From the NCBI GenBank assembly GCA_943736015.1, contig OX031068.1, positions 24,250,296 to 24,314,295 of the forward strand: 64,000 nucleotides of DNA, read 5' to 3'. Shown here piece by piece: positions 1 to 11,018 of this stretch. How positions within the stretch are numbered: position 1 is the first letter of the stretch; each line of letters begins with the position of its first letter. The stretch comes from Tridacna crocea (lineage: Eukaryota; Mollusca; Bivalvia; Cardiida; Cardiidae). Below the pieces are notes generated by a model, which saw only the letters and a list, made by a program, of their open reading frames with translations, was not told where the DNA came from and made no database searches. The translations under genes were made by a program, and so were the position numbers.

Positions 1-25
1 AATTTGTTGTTTGGTATAGAGTTAA
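1..25 (-). mobile_element. TTAA-hp terminus, cut by window edge
   Basis: Last 25 bases of a copy, ending at a TTAA. The rest lies outside the window. Confidence 0.7.
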
Positions 26-261
26 TGCAGCAATGTAAGTAAAACTAATTTGGCCAAAGGAGGGATTGCATGTTACAAACACTTTCTCATATTGCAACAG
101 TATTTTAAATACATTCATCTCTCTTCTATATAATTACAGTAATCATTTCTGGGATTTCTTAGCAAGAATCCTACCATAATATAAGAGTAAGTCTGTGACA
201 CAATCGTAAGACCAAATTGACTTACTCCAATGGAATAACAACAAAGCCCTATACTTAAGTA

Positions 262-453
262 TTACTCTCAGATGATAATTTAAGCCTTTGTTGACATACA
301 TAACAAAACAAACACATAAAAGGTAAGACAGGTAAAATGCATCGCTTCATTACATAGACAGTACAAAGGACATTTTAGAAGAAAGGAATACCTGTACCCC
401 TATTATTATGAAGTCTGTCTCCGTAAAAAGACATTGATACTGTCTGAGTGTAA
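262..453. mobile_element. TA-flanked MITE, copy 1
   Basis: A 192-bp segment with inverted ends TTACTCTCAGA / TCTGAGTGTAA and a TA on each side, suggesting a Tc1/mariner-type non-autonomous element. It is clearly similar along its whole length to 40854-41051. No coding capacity seen. Confidence 0.6.
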
Positions 454-739
454 TAGATTACAATTTAAAAGGAAAAACATGTAAAATATTGTAAACAAGT
501 GCACAAGTGAGAGGATGAGAAAATAGGAAAAGTTGCTCTGTTTATTTAAAGAGGAAATAAAACAAAAAAGTGGGCCATTGGCCTTAAAGTGTTCATCTAA
601 GTATAGTCATCTAGGATTGACAAAGCTAAAGATATCTTGGTTGTGATGACAAACATATGTTAATGGCATATATTTTGACCTTCATGAACTTTTTTACAAC
701 TTGCCAGGGATAACATCAGGACAAATATTTTGACCATGT

Positions 740-968
740 TTAACCCATTACCAAATGACAATATTTTAGACTGAACCAAATTGAAAGCATTTGCAGACGA
801 CAAAATAAAAGTGACTGAAAATTAGAAACTTGTTTTGTGAAGGGTAGAAAACATTGTGGGAAAAGGAGAAAATGCTGGTTACCAGCATTTTCTCCCTTTC
901 CCACAATGTTTTCTAAAGGCTTCTTTCTCAGGGGCGTCAAAAGTAGGGATTGTGTGGTAATGGGTTAA
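740..968 (+). mobile_element. TTAA-hp MITE, complete (type A)
   Basis: Reference-quality copy: TTAA, TAACCCATTACC end, the TTTGCAGACGAC half, a 67-bp palindrome at about 847-913, then GGCTTCTTTCTCAGG and GGTAATGGGTTAA. Piggybac-like by target duplication (known family trait). No transposase. It sits in the 145-bp array. Confidence 0.9.
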
Positions 969-1100
969 CTCATTACCAAATGACAAAAAGTCTTGGTTTG
1001 TCCAAATCGAAAGCATTTGCAGACAACAAAATGAATGTGACTTAAGAATTGAAACTTAGGAAGGGAAGAGAACACTGTGGGAAAGGGAGAAAAGGGTTAA
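965..1100 (+). mobile_element. TTAA-hp half copy
   Basis: Shares its left TTAA with the preceding copy. It carries only the left half and left palindrome arm, then jumps to AGGGTTAA, so the right half is deleted from about the palindrome onward. Confidence 0.75.
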
Positions 1101-1739
1101 ATGCGTGCCAGCCTGAAACTGTGGGCTCAAGAAAGCACACAAGGTGATACCAAGATTTGTCCCAGTGACCTATATTTTGACCCAATGTGACCCGATTTCA
1201 AACTTGTCTGAGACAGCATAGAACAAATATTTTAAGTTTCATGAGTATCAGCCTGAGAATGTACACTCTCTGTTCACAAGATTTTACTAAGATATCTGCC
1301 TGTGACCTACCTTTTGACTCAACATAACCAAATTTCAAATTTGTTTTGAGATATCATCTAGGCAAACATTCTGTCCAAGATTAATGGGAATCAATCTGAA
1401 AAATGTAGCCTGTAGAGTGCACACAAGGTTTTTCTATGATTTGTCCAAGTTACCTTCTTTCTGCCCTAACAATGTGACGGTATTTCAAACTTGTCAGAGA
1501 TAATAATTATCTAGACAGATTTTCTGACCATGTTTCCTGAACATCAGCCCAAAAATGTGGCCATTAGAAAGAACACAAGGATTTACGAAGACTTGTCCAA
1601 GATACCTACTTTTTACCCAGCATGACCCAATTTTATACTTGTCTGAGATACTTCCATGACAAATATTCTGACCAACTTTCATGAGTATCAGATTGAGTGC
1701 AGACAAGATAACTGTTGCTGACAGCACAATATAGACTCA

Positions 1740-2520
1740 GCACGTTTAAAAAAAATCCTGGGCACTAGATGCCAAGGTGAGCAAAGAACTTTTAATTTCA
1801 CTTTTTTCCAAGATTTGTTTGTTTTTAAATGAAAAGTTACATTTGGAACAATTTTTCAATAATGTCATGGCACCCAGTCCATCAATATTGCTTTAGCGGT
1901 AATTGCTCTACTTGTATTACACATTGTACTCTTTTGAAGCCATCAACTCCTTTTCCACCATCAATCCTTTTTGATTGTGTATAATGGCTTTTAAGATTAC
2001 CTTCGTTGAATTACAGCCATTGGTAAACATTCCTCCCCAGCTTCTTGATTTTTCCCCATGTAACAATAGTCGACAAAATGTCCTGCTTTTTTACTGTCTT
2101 GTCACAAGCCATCTTTCTCACAATTGTTTGAACACAGAACTTTCGGTTAAGAGTCAAACACCAATTGAAATCCAATTGAAATCCCTCTAAATCAAAACCA
2201 TCTGCCAATATTTATTTATCTTTGCTCAAACACCTTGACATTTGATTAATTTGATCCATATTTCATAAATATCACCTTCATTCTGTTATCTAGTAATAAC
2301 ACTAATTTATCTAAGGTATTCTGAATTGTTTTTTCTAGAATTAAACTGGATCAAATGGTCAAAATATCTCAATAGCGCACATAGTAAAGATCCGATGTCA
2401 TTTTTTTCTCCTTTCTCCACTATGTTTTCTGCCCTTTCTTGGACAACTTAAGTCTTGTGAGCCATGCGATACCATTCTTCTGTAAATGCTTTCAATATTT
2501 ACAAATTTAAATGCTTTCAT
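1740..2520. other. Unassigned sequence
   Basis: No exon, RNA or clear repeat. A weak MITE-like arm (CTCCTTTCTCCAC) lies near 2410. Two short overlapping frames on opposite strands at 1975-2208 have no recognisable family. Confidence 0.5.
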
Positions 2521-2525
2521 GTATG

Positions 2526-2752
2526 TTAACTCATTACCATATGCCACAAATCTAGACTTTGCATACCAAAAGCATTTGCAGATGACAATTCAAATATCGT
2601 TCAAATGATAGAATGTGTCTTTATTAGGGTAGAAAACAAAGTCGGAAGAAGAGATAATGCTGGTTACCAACATTTCCTCTATTTCACTTGGTTTTCAAAA
2701 GGCTTTTCCTTCAGGGTCGTTCAAACTCGTGATGTGTGTTTTAAAGAGTTAA
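2526..2752 (+). mobile_element. TTAA-hp, diverged
   Basis: Both TTAA ends and the full-length layout remain. The palindrome arms have accumulated mismatches (GGAAGAAGAGATAATGC against CATTTCCTCTATTTC), so this is an old copy. Confidence 0.75.
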
Positions 2753-3079
2753 GAGTTACATACAAAAGCAGAAATTTAGCCTAGTCCAGAATTTTTTTCT
2801 GCTTACAGTTTCTAAACAACTAAAGGCTGAATAGCAACCTCAGAAAAGAAAATGTTTCGTGCAAATGTCCATGACTGTAATTATCTTTTTTCAGTTATAT
2901 ATATTTTTCATGCCCAGTCCAGTTTTGTAGTAAATTCAACATTCTGTCTCTTTGTATGGTGTTTAATGCTGTTTCAATATTTCATACATATTGGTGTTGG
3001 CAGACCATGTATCCATGCTTCCTGAGCTTCTTTTACCATTACTTTGTTCTAACTTCTTTCCAAGCAAATGTCTCCTGTT

Positions 3080-3304
3080 TTAACTCTTTCCGAAATAAGC
3101 CCTCGTTTTTACATGTCTGCAGTAAAAGTCTTTGAAAAACAGTGGGAAAGGAGGAATTGCTCGTAACGAGCAATTTCTCCTTTTCCCACAATGTTTTCTA
3201 CCCTTTTTGAGAACTTTCTGCAATTTACTCTAAATCTAAAATTGTGGTCTGCAAACTCTTTCGGTTTGGAAGGGTCCAAAATTTCCTGTTTGGGAAAGGG
3301 TTAA
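3080..3304 (-). mobile_element. TTAA-hp type D
   Basis: Ends TTAACTCTTTCC and GGGAAAGGGTTAA. The palindrome centre is GCTCGTAACGAGC with AATTGC/GCAATT arms, unlike type A. Related to 9285-9512 and 59038-59265. Confidence 0.85.
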
Positions 3305-3363
3305 CATAGACACTGTCATAACAACAATTTCAACATTCTAGTGCACCATTCTTCAATGGTCTG

Positions 3364-3590
3364 GTAAACTGTTTACCAAATGACAAAATTTTAAGACTGG
3401 CACAATTTGAAAGTATTTGCAGACAACAATTCAAATGCGACTCAAAAACTGAAAGTTGTTTTCAACAGGATACAAAAACATTGTGGGAAATGGAGAAAAT
3501 TCTGGTTACCAGCATTTTCTCCTTTTTCGACAATTTTTTGAAAAGGCTCATCTATCAGGCTCATTGAAACTCAAGATTGTGTGGTATAAA
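3364..3590 (+). mobile_element. TTAA-hp, TTAA ends decayed
   Basis: Complete layout with GGTTACCAGC centre; outer TTAA mutated on both sides. Confidence 0.75.
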
Positions 3591-4135
3591 CACCCCTTTT
3601 TACTCCTGCCATCTTTATGAGCAGTAAATATTGGCATGAATGGTTTGACCACAATGCTATGGTGATTTTTTTGGTCATTTCATTGGCCTTCTATTCTATG
3701 GAAAATGGATGTGCTATTCTGTAATTGATCAACTATTTGGAAGCATTCCTATATTCAAATAATACTTACAAGAAAAGGCATGGAAAGGTACTCTATATCT
3801 GCTGAAATGTTTAGTGTACAGTTGTTTACAATTATAATTTTGTTACAGATTTATATTAAAGGACAACATCAATGGCTATACCTGGTGCAACATCCATAAC
3901 ATAATTGTAGTTCAAATTGTTGATCTCAATATGGCTGAGTATACAAAAAGATATTTTTTTGTTCAAATTCACAGCTGTTTTGGCCAAACATCTGACTGTG
4001 ACAGTAACTATACCACTTGTCAACTAAAAATCAGAAACATCATTTTCTAAGCCTAATGGGCGTTCAATACCATGGGCACTTTCGACATAAAAATGAGTTC
4101 TCGCTGATGTAATATCAAGATGACAGCCTCTGAGT
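3591..4135. other. Unassigned sequence
   Basis: AT-rich; no coding frame, RNA gene or repeat family recognised. Confidence 0.5.
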
Positions 4136-4364
4136 TTAACCCATTACCACACAATCCCTACTTTTGACGCCCTTGAGAAAGAAGCCTTTTGAAAACACTG
4201 TAGGAAAAGGAGAAAATGCTGGTAACCAGCATTTTCTCCTTTTCCCACAGTGTTTTCTACCCTTTTCAGAACAAATTTCAATTTTTTAGTCACCTTTACT
4301 TTGTCGTCTGCAAATACTTTCAATTTGGACCAGTCTAAAATTTTCTCACGTGGTAAAGAGTTAA
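4136..4364 (-). mobile_element. TTAA-hp type A
   Basis: Complete, TTAA on both sides. The palindrome arms match over about 33 nt apart from a T/G difference (TGTAGG against CCCACAG). Confidence 0.9.
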
Positions 4365-4576
4365 GAGGAGACGAGTTCTTCACTGCTAAAATCCAGACAC
4401 CTAAACATCCCTCCCTTGCATATTTTCATGTCTGTGTTGTTATGATACACACAGTTTCGTTGCATTGGGCATAATGAAATGTGGAATTCACAGCATAAAA
4501 GTACTCATTTTATGTATACTTTTGTAGGACAGGCAGACAGGTTATAGCTGAAACTAAAGCTGCCACTGAATGTGAC

Positions 4577-4801
4577 TTAACCCATTACCACACAATCCCT
4601 ACTTTTGATGCCCCTGAGAAAGAAGCCTTCTGAAAACGCTGTGGGAAAAGGAGAAAATGCTGGTAACCAGCATTTTCTCCTTTTTCCACAGTGTTTTCTA
4701 CCCTTCCCAGAACAAATTTCATTTTTTAGTCACTATTTTGTCGTCTGCAAATGCTTTCGATTTGGACCAGTCTGAAATATTGTCGTTTGGTAATGGGTTA
4801 A
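4577..4801 (-). mobile_element. TTAA-hp type A
   Basis: Complete copy, same orientation as the one 210 bp to its left. Confidence 0.9.
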
Positions 4802-5192
4802 TACCTCTGCCAGGGTTTTGACAGAAAAAAAGTGTCGAGTTCAAGGGGAGATAATTCCTCAACCAGGAAGAGCTGATTTTTTAAAATTGGGTCTTGCAAA
4901 TCTTCAATATGATCAATATATGTGCAAAGTTTCAATACAATTAAAGGAAAACTGTAGGAGTTTGCGACACAAAATTACTAGTACATGTATTTTGTACACA
5001 GACAGACACACACTGACAGACAGGATGATTTCAGTATGCCCCCGAAAACATTCGTTTTGCTGAGTATAATGACTAACTCACATATTTATCACACCATTTC
5101 TTTATCAAACACATAAGAAAAAGGTAGCAGATTCATAAACATAAATAATCAGAACTGATGCTATCCTTGTTTCCATAGGGTACATGTTTCAG
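4802..5192. other. Unassigned sequence
   Basis: Contains a CAGACAGACACACACTGACAGACAGG simple-repeat stretch near 5000. Otherwise nothing recognised. Confidence 0.45.
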
Positions 5193-5646
5193 TTAACTCT
5201 TTACCACAGGACATAATTTAACTCTTTACCACATGAGAAAATTTTAGACTAGTCCAAATTGAAAGCATTTGCAGACAACTAAATAAAGGTGACTGAAAAA
5301 TTGAAATTTGTTCTGGGAAGGGTAGAAAACACTGTGGGAAAAGGAGAAAATGCTGGTTACCAGCATTTTCTCCTTTTCCCACAGTGTTTTCAAAAGGCTT
5401 CTTTCTCAAGGGCATCAAAAGTAGGGATTGTGTGGTAATGGGTTAAGACTAGTCCAAATTAGAAACATTTGCAGATGACAAATTTAATGTGACTCAAAAA
5501 TTGAAATTTGTTTTGGGAAGGGAAGAAAACATTTTTGAGAAAAGAAGAAAATGCTGGTTACCAGCATTTTCTCCTTTTCCCATAATGTTTTCAGAGGGTT
5601 TCTTTCTCAGGGTCATGAAAACCAGGGATTGTTTCGTAAAGCGTAA
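5193..5646 (+). mobile_element. Two TTAA-hp copies sharing a TTAA, doubled left end
   Basis: 5218-5446 is complete. Its first ~25 bp (TTAACTCTTTACCACA) are present twice, the extra one beginning at 5193. A second copy, 5443-5646, shares the TTAA at 5443-5446, lacks its outermost ~20 bp on the left and ends in a mutated GTAAAGCGTAAA. Confidence 0.8.
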
Positions 5647-5956
5647 ATTGTAAGATATTAATGGCGCAAAAATATTGATATAATTATATGTATGTGATGC
5701 CTCTGAAAATGTTTGTAGGTTGATTATATGTTGACAACCATAACATATTTCACTTTTACAACACTGAAAGCCTATTACTGCTTCACTTGCCATCTATGAT
5801 TAACATACAGGATATACATGTATATATTCTGTGTACACTGCACTTGGAACACCTCTTTTGTCTTAAGCCTAACGAAATTGGTTTGAAATCTGCAAAGCAA
5901 TACTTTTTGTAAATGAACAGATTTGACAGAAAAAATACATTGCAGTATTTTTTTTT

Positions 5957-6185
5957 TTAACCTTTTACCAAATAACAAAATTTTACGATGATCCAAATTG
6001 AAAGCATTTGCTGACGTCAAAATAAATGCAACTCAAAAATTGAAATTCGTTTCCAGCAGAGTAGAAAACATAGTGGGAAAATGAGAAAATGCTGTTTACC
6101 AGCATTTTCTCCTTTTCCCACAATGTTTTCAAAAGACTTCTATCTCAGGTTCATAAGAAACAGAGATTGTTTAGTAAAGGGTTAA
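5957..6185 (+). mobile_element. TTAA-hp
   Basis: Complete, with an extended T-tract at the left boundary. Confidence 0.85.
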
Positions 6186-6778
6186 ATAAATAGACATGAA
6201 AGAAAACTGAATTTTGTAAAAATTAATGTAACTCCAACAGGTTTATTTCTTGTAAGACAACTAGTGACTTTTTGATGCCAAAACTTTGAAAAAATCTATG
6301 TGAAATAAAAGTACTCAAAATGAGTGAAAATTAAGAACAGTACCGGGTAAAAAACTGTGCTAAAAAAAGAAAAAAAAAAAACTCAAGTACTTTCATATGT
6401 ACATATCAGGTTACAAACTTGTTATGTAACCTGTTATACTAATAAAATACACCTAGTACCATTATGTACCACAGATTCACATTTCCATGTTTGACTGACA
6501 GATAGAATACAGTAGTGGATTTGGTGCATCTTTCTCTCCTCATTGACAGAAGACAGAAACTGACAAAAAAATCAAGAGCAAATATTGCACCAAGGTGATA
6601 AAAGCACTAGTAAACTCAATTTCTACTGATGGTCCTTTATACGTAAGAAGTTATAAAGGTGTTCCTTGTGCATGAACACAGTATCTAACTTTAGCTGGCC
6701 AACACTGACAAAAATAATAAATACAAGTACTGTATATGTCTATGAAGAGATGTACGAATGAAAATCATGTACGGGCAG
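6186..6778. other. Unassigned sequence
   Basis: Nothing recognised apart from an A-rich tract near 6365-6380. Confidence 0.5.
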
Positions 6779-7030
6779 CAACATGCGAAAAGGGGCATTC
6801 GGACATTTGTGTAAAGTGTCGTCTTGGATCAGCCTGCGAAGTCCATGCAGGCTAATCCGAGATGGCACTTTCCATTTTTATGTAATTTTCTGTTTTGCGC
6901 AAGTCCACTGTTGCAAAAAATCTATTGTAGTCGTAAAGTGCCATCTTAGATTAGCCTGCTGAAACTGCGCAGGCTGATTCAAGACGACACTTTACGCAAA
7001 TGTCCGAATGCCCCTTTTCACGTGTTGCAA
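6779..7030. mobile_element. ~250-bp MITE with ~50-bp terminal inverted repeats
   Basis: The left end GCAACATGCGAAAAGGGGCA and right end TGCCCCTTTTCACGTGTTGC are inverted; the match continues inward through GACATTTG, AAAGTGTCGTCTTG and CAGCCTGCG. A diverged second copy is at 44400-44581. Superfamily not determined because no clear target duplication is visible. Confidence 0.75.
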
Positions 7031-7042
7031 GCCATATGGTAC

Positions 7043-7201
7043 ATGTATGCCATGAACGACTATCACTGTGTGGTAGAGGGTCAAAAGAAGGAGAGCCTTT
7101 TTCACCATCCCAAGAAGTCTTAATTTTGTTTGATTTGGCATTTAACATATTATCTCCGGAAGGTAATGTTCTTCTTGTTGTTGCGGACCTTTTGTAACAT
7201 A
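7043..7201 (-). CDS. Possible additional LRCH exon (weak)
   Basis: Read on the minus strand after an AG at 7203-7202, this stays open for ~53 codons only in the phase required by the last certain exon (phase 1). It gives a K/R/S/T-rich peptide (KRSATTRRTLPSGDN, then KIKTSWDGEKGSPSF) and could stop at a GTACCA donor. No homology can be claimed; the pyrimidine tract is weak. It may be chance. Confidence 0.2.
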
Positions 7202-7414
7202 CTTTATTTCAGAAAGTTGGGTTGGGGTTCCTGCATCACTTAGCTGAAAAGGCTAGGATTGTGTTAATCAAGACCCAAGGTTCAACCCTCGTTGGAAGCA
7301 ATTGGTTTTTTATGTGGGAGTGTCCTTAGTTAGGACATCTCAGAGCTATGCCCTTTCCTGTCAAAAACCCAAGGTAAACATGAGTAACTGAGTTGTCCCT
7401 ATGAAGTCAAATAC

Positions 7415-7965
7415 TTTACCTTTTCCCAAACAATCCGTTTTTACGACCCCCAAGACAGAAGCCTTTTGAAGACATTGTGGGAAAAGGAGAAAATGCTGGT
7501 TACCAGCATTTCCTGTGTTTCCCAGAATGTTTTCTACCCTGCTGGAAACAAATTTCAATATTTTGTGTTACGTTTATTTTGTCGTCTGCAAGTGCTTTCA
7601 ATTTGGACCAGTCTAAAACTTTGTTGTTTGAAAAAGAATTAATTGATGAGTTTAACCCATTACCATCCAATCCCTACTTTTAATGACCCTGAGAAAGAAA
7701 AGCTTTTGAAAATATTGTGGAAAATGGAGAAAATGCTGGTAACTAGCATTTGTTTTCTACCCTTCACAAGACAAATATAAAATTTTCAGTCACTTTAATT
7801 TTGTTGTCTGCAAATGCTTTGGATTTGGACAAGCCCAAATTTTGTCTTTTGGTAATGAGTTAATAGTATACTCTGTACAGTCCAACACAAGCCTGTCATG
7901 TCATGGGTTAACAGTTTACCAGACAACTCCAGATATGAATGACTCTATCGAGGAAAACTGATTGT
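7415..7965 (-). mobile_element. TTAA-hp cluster (type B, type A with arm deletion, end fragment)
   Basis: 7415-7642 is type B with an altered right arm (CATTTCCTGTGTTTCCC). 7652-7863 has lost most of the right palindrome arm, joining CTAGCATT to TGTTTTCTACCC. 7908-7965 is only a terminus (TTAACAGTTTACCAGACAA). Confidence 0.8.
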
Positions 7966-7984
7966 TTGAATCTTTTTTAATACC

Positions 7985-8285
7985 ATTTTTCATCATGATT
8001 TCAGATATATCCTGGCAACCTGTGCACCTATCCATTCTTTCCTGGAGTTTTTTTTTTTTTTTTTAACAAGTACTCTACATAATATTCTTTCAAAGCCACT
8101 GGCTTCTTTCCCAAATAACCAAAATCAATAAAATGGTCACAGAAGAGAGAGGAACTGTCCTATCGTAATGACTATCATCAATCCTCGGAAAGAAATTGAT
8201 CAAGCCTGGAGTCGAACCTGGGACTCTCTGTTGTCAAGTAGACTACCGATAGCGCTATCTGGTTTGGCTCTACAGAATACTTCTG
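7985..8285 (-). mobile_element. tRNA-headed SINE (family 2)
   Basis: On the minus strand a tRNA-like head has GATAGCGCTATCGGTAGTC and a B-box-like GGTTCGACTCC. The body (CCTATCCATnCTTTCCTGGAG, CAAAGCCACTGGCTnCTTTCCCA) recurs at 9880-10090 and 52045-52165, with traces near 3005, 33785, 38990 and 44620. A T-tract interrupts it near 8050. The head does not fold as a functional tRNA. Confidence 0.55.
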
Positions 8286-8312
8286 AAAACATTGAATAGG
8301 AGAAAATGCTGG

Positions 8313-8440
8313 GCCCATATTCACCAACCAATCTTAGTATAATTCTCCAAGAATTTCTAAATCTGAAAGTAAAACAACTTCTGATTGGCTTAACCGTTAC
8401 TTTCAAATTCAGAAAATTCTGAAGACTGAGATGTTCTTAT
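8313..8440. mobile_element. CCAAT-palindrome MITE, partial
   Basis: Begins GGGCCCATATTCACCAACCA and contains CAACTTCTGATTGGCT. Same family as 23640-23862 and 57846-58033, but the right end is missing. Confidence 0.55.
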
Positions 8441-8578
8441 GCATTTTGAGAGTTAGATAACAAAACAAAAACCCAGCCTAGCCCTAGCCTATACACCGAT
8501 TATAGGATATATACCATTATATAATATGCTGAAGACCGTATTTTCCAAAAACACTGTTTAGGCGACCTTAACAATGTC

Positions 8579-8755
8579 TTTCACCCATTACCACACAATC
8601 CCTACTTTATCGACCCTGAAAAAGAAGCATGTAGAAAAAATTGTGGGAAAAGGAGAAAATGCTAGTAACCAGCATTTTCTCCTTTTTCTACAGTGTTTTC
8701 ATAAGGCTTCTTTCTCAGGGACGTCAAAAGTAGGGATTGTGTGGTAATGGGTTAA
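8579..8755. mobile_element. TTAA-hp, whole-length palindrome (right half twice)
   Basis: Both outer parts are the same half: ACCCATTACCACACAATCCC on the left, and its reverse complement GGGATTGTGTGGTAATGGGT on the right, each continuing through the GAGAAAGAAGC segment into the hairpin. The TTTGCAGAC half is absent. Confidence 0.8.
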
Positions 8756-8766
8756 CAATGTCTTTC

Positions 8767-9512
8767 ACCCATTACCACACAATCCCTACTTTGTCGACCC
8801 TGAGAAAGAAGCCTGCAGAAAAAATTGAGGGAAAAGGAGAAAATGCCGGTAACCAGCATTTTCTCCTTTTTTCACAATGTTTTCTACCCTTCACAAAACA
8901 AATCTAAAATTTTCAATAACTTTTTTTTTTTCTTTGTATGCAAATGTTTTCGACTTGGCCTAACCTAAAATTCTGTTGTCTGAGTTAATTACAAGCAATT
9001 CTCTTTTTTTTTTGAGAATGTTTTCCATGTAATTTAATGTAATTATTTTCCTTCCTTACACTGATTTAACTCCTTGCCACACAATCCCAAGTTTCAACGA
9101 CCATGAGAAAATAGCCTTTTATAACCTTGTGGGAAAAGGAGAAAACGCTGGTGACAAGCATTTTTCACCTTTTCCCACAAGGTTTGCTGCACTGCCACAG
9201 ACAATTATCGTTACTTCAACCACATTTAAGTTGTCGTCTACAAATGCTTTTGATTTTGAAAAAGTCTAAAAATTTTACGTTTGGTTAATCCTTTCCCAAA
9301 CGATAAATTGTAGACTCTTCCAAATTCAAAGAGTTTGCAAAAGACAATTTCAAATTTGATAAAAATGGCAGAAAGTTCTCTAAATGGGTAGAAAACACTG
9401 TGGGAAAAGGAGAAATTGCTCGTTACGAGCAATTTCTCCATTTCCCACAGTGTTTTCAAAAGACTTGTACTGCAGACACATAAAAACAAGGGCTTGTTTG
9501 GGAAAGGGTTAA
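8767..9512 (-). mobile_element. Three TTAA-hp copies
   Basis: 8767-8988 is a normal copy preceded by the same 14-bp flank (CAATGTCTTTCACC) as the palindromic copy before it. 9066-9288 is diverged. 9285-9512 is type D in + orientation, centre GCTCGTTACGAGC, sharing the TTAA at 9285-9288 with its neighbour. Confidence 0.8.
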
Positions 9513-9632
9513 AAAACATATTTCATTCATGCTTAATTTTCAAAGTATGGAAGTGAGGCACGGCACCAGGCAAAAAGATTTAAAGAAATTGAGAGCAAAG
9601 ATCTGTCTGTAGAATTTACAACTTTCACTTCT

Positions 9633-9863
9633 TCAACCCTTTACCACATAATCATAAGTTTTGAGAGTTCCTTACAGATGATGATCATTGAAAACATTGT
9701 GCGAAAAGGAGAAAATGCTGATAACCAGCATTTTCTCATTTCCTACAATGTTTTCTGCCCATTAGAGTGGGAAAAATTCATTTCTGCGACATTTATTTTC
9801 ACATCTGCAAATGCTTCTAATTCAGTCTAGTCCATGCTTGTTGGTGTTTTGAAAGAGTTTTAA
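9633..9863 (-). mobile_element. TTAA-hp, diverged
   Basis: Left TTAA decayed to TCAA; hairpin centre GCTGATAACCAGC carries one mismatch. Confidence 0.75.
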
Positions 9864-9879
9864 CTGATTGATTGTAATG

Positions 9880-10090
9880 TGTTTGCCGCCCTTTTCATCT
9901 TTCTTTCAGTTTTATTTCACCTATCCATGCCTTCCTGGAGTTTCTTTTAGCAGTACTTCGCACATTTTTCTTTCCAAGCCACTGGCTGCTTTCCCACATG
10001 ATCACCGTCGAAACAAAGGTCACCAGCGGGAGAGGAATGAATCCTGTGGCAGAGACTACCATCAATCCTTGGACATTTTGAGCCGTCTTT
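9880..10090 (-). mobile_element. SINE family 2, partial
   Basis: Body matches 7985-8285 (TATCCATGCCTTCCTGGAG, AAGCCACTGGCTGCTTTCCC, GACTACCATCAATCCTT). The tRNA-like head is missing. The open frame here is a translation of the repeat. Confidence 0.5.
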
Positions 10091-10123
10091 GTGACTTTAC
10101 AGTTCTGTTCATTTCGAGCCTTA

Positions 10124-10352
10124 TTAACCCATTACCAAACGACAATATTTTAGACTGGTCCAAATTCAAAGCATTTGCAGACGACAAAATAAAAGTGACT
10201 GAAAATTTGAAATTTGTTTTGTGAAGGGTAGAAAACATTGTGGGAAAAGGAGAAAATGCTGGTTACCAGCATTTTCTCCTTTTCCCGCAATTTTTTCTAA
10301 AGGCTTCTTTCTCAGGGGCGTCAAAAGTAGGGATTGAGTGGTAATGGGTTAA
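10124..10352 (+). mobile_element. TTAA-hp type A
   Basis: Complete, nearly identical to 740-968, so likely a young copy. Confidence 0.9.
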
Positions 10353-11018
10353 GCTACAATTTTTCATTATTCAAATTTTTCATTTACTGCAATCTTGTGA
10401 AGCCAAGAACTACAAAGTTCACCCAAACAATAAATTTTCATTTTAAAGATATAAAGAAACAGGTAAAACTATAGCAATTATTTTATCTTGCATGTCAGCT
10501 TTGTGCACAAATTGAGAATTTTTGTGTTAAAATATTTAGTTTATCATGAGATTTTTTCTTCCGCAAACTCTTCACAATCTTGATGAAATATTAGGAAACT
10601 GTAATTTATTGAGACAATTTTGTAAAATTATCATGAAAGCTATGTCGTATCTGGTGGCAGAAAATATACCACCATAGTTATAACTAGTAATATAACTCTT
10701 TCCAAATTTACAAAGGGAGTGAATGGTATAAACAGTACATCTCAAACTGGTGACAGGATATATATGAGCCCCCACACCCATGCAAAAGATCTGTAGAGTA
10801 AGGGGTAAAAATGGTGTCTTGTGTACAGAACTAGGCAGGAATACAAATGGAAAAATGACAAACTGTGTGGTGGATGAACAATGTGGATAAGAAGTATACA
10901 GAGATCCAAAATTCCAAAAGACAAAAAATAACAAGGAAGCGAAGCAAATATGCAGCCCCAATGCAAACTAAACTGCAGTTTGCCGAGCTAGCCTTATGTA
11001 GCATGTTCATCCCCCTAC
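10353..11018. other. Intron sequence 3' of exon 14
   Basis: The minus-strand frames across 10572-11018 are the read-through of exon 14 into its intron plus chance frames. No CH-domain motif found. Confidence 0.5.

Larger units (their letters stand above)
600..1712. repeat. ~145-bp tandem array, interrupted
   Basis: Diverged units (markers near 671, 1172, 1311, 1454 and 1607) share the order: TTTTGACCCA, ACTTGTCTGAGA, ATTCTGACCA, CATGAGTATCAGCCTGA, CACAAGG, GATTTGTCCAAG. Two TTAA-hp copies (740-1100) split the array: the unit reads on from 739 into 1101 when they are removed. Confidence 0.65.

Noticed and set aside
1975..2208. Overlapping frames on both strands in otherwise repeat-free sequence
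   Set aside because: No recognisable protein, no splice sites in the phase LRCH needs.
4144..4383. Many 60-120-residue open frames across MITEs (for example here, 5218-5418, 39309-39686, 46649-47017)
   Set aside because: They translate the TTAA-hp palindrome and its flanks, occur on both strands and have no family or splice support.
6779..7030. microRNA-like hairpin
   Set aside because: The inverted arms are MITE TIRs with a ~150-bp spacer and a second genomic copy; no basis for a miRNA call without small RNA data.
7215..7330. tRNA-like sequence with GGTTCAACCCTCG
   Set aside because: No acceptor or anticodon stem; probably a decayed SINE or chance B-box.
9868..10224. A 118-residue plus-strand frame
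   Set aside because: It is SINE family 2 followed by a MITE half.
10572..10961. 129-residue minus-strand frame MGLHICFASLLFF
   Set aside because: Hydrophobic chance frame in the intron beside exon 14; no domain, no splice logic.
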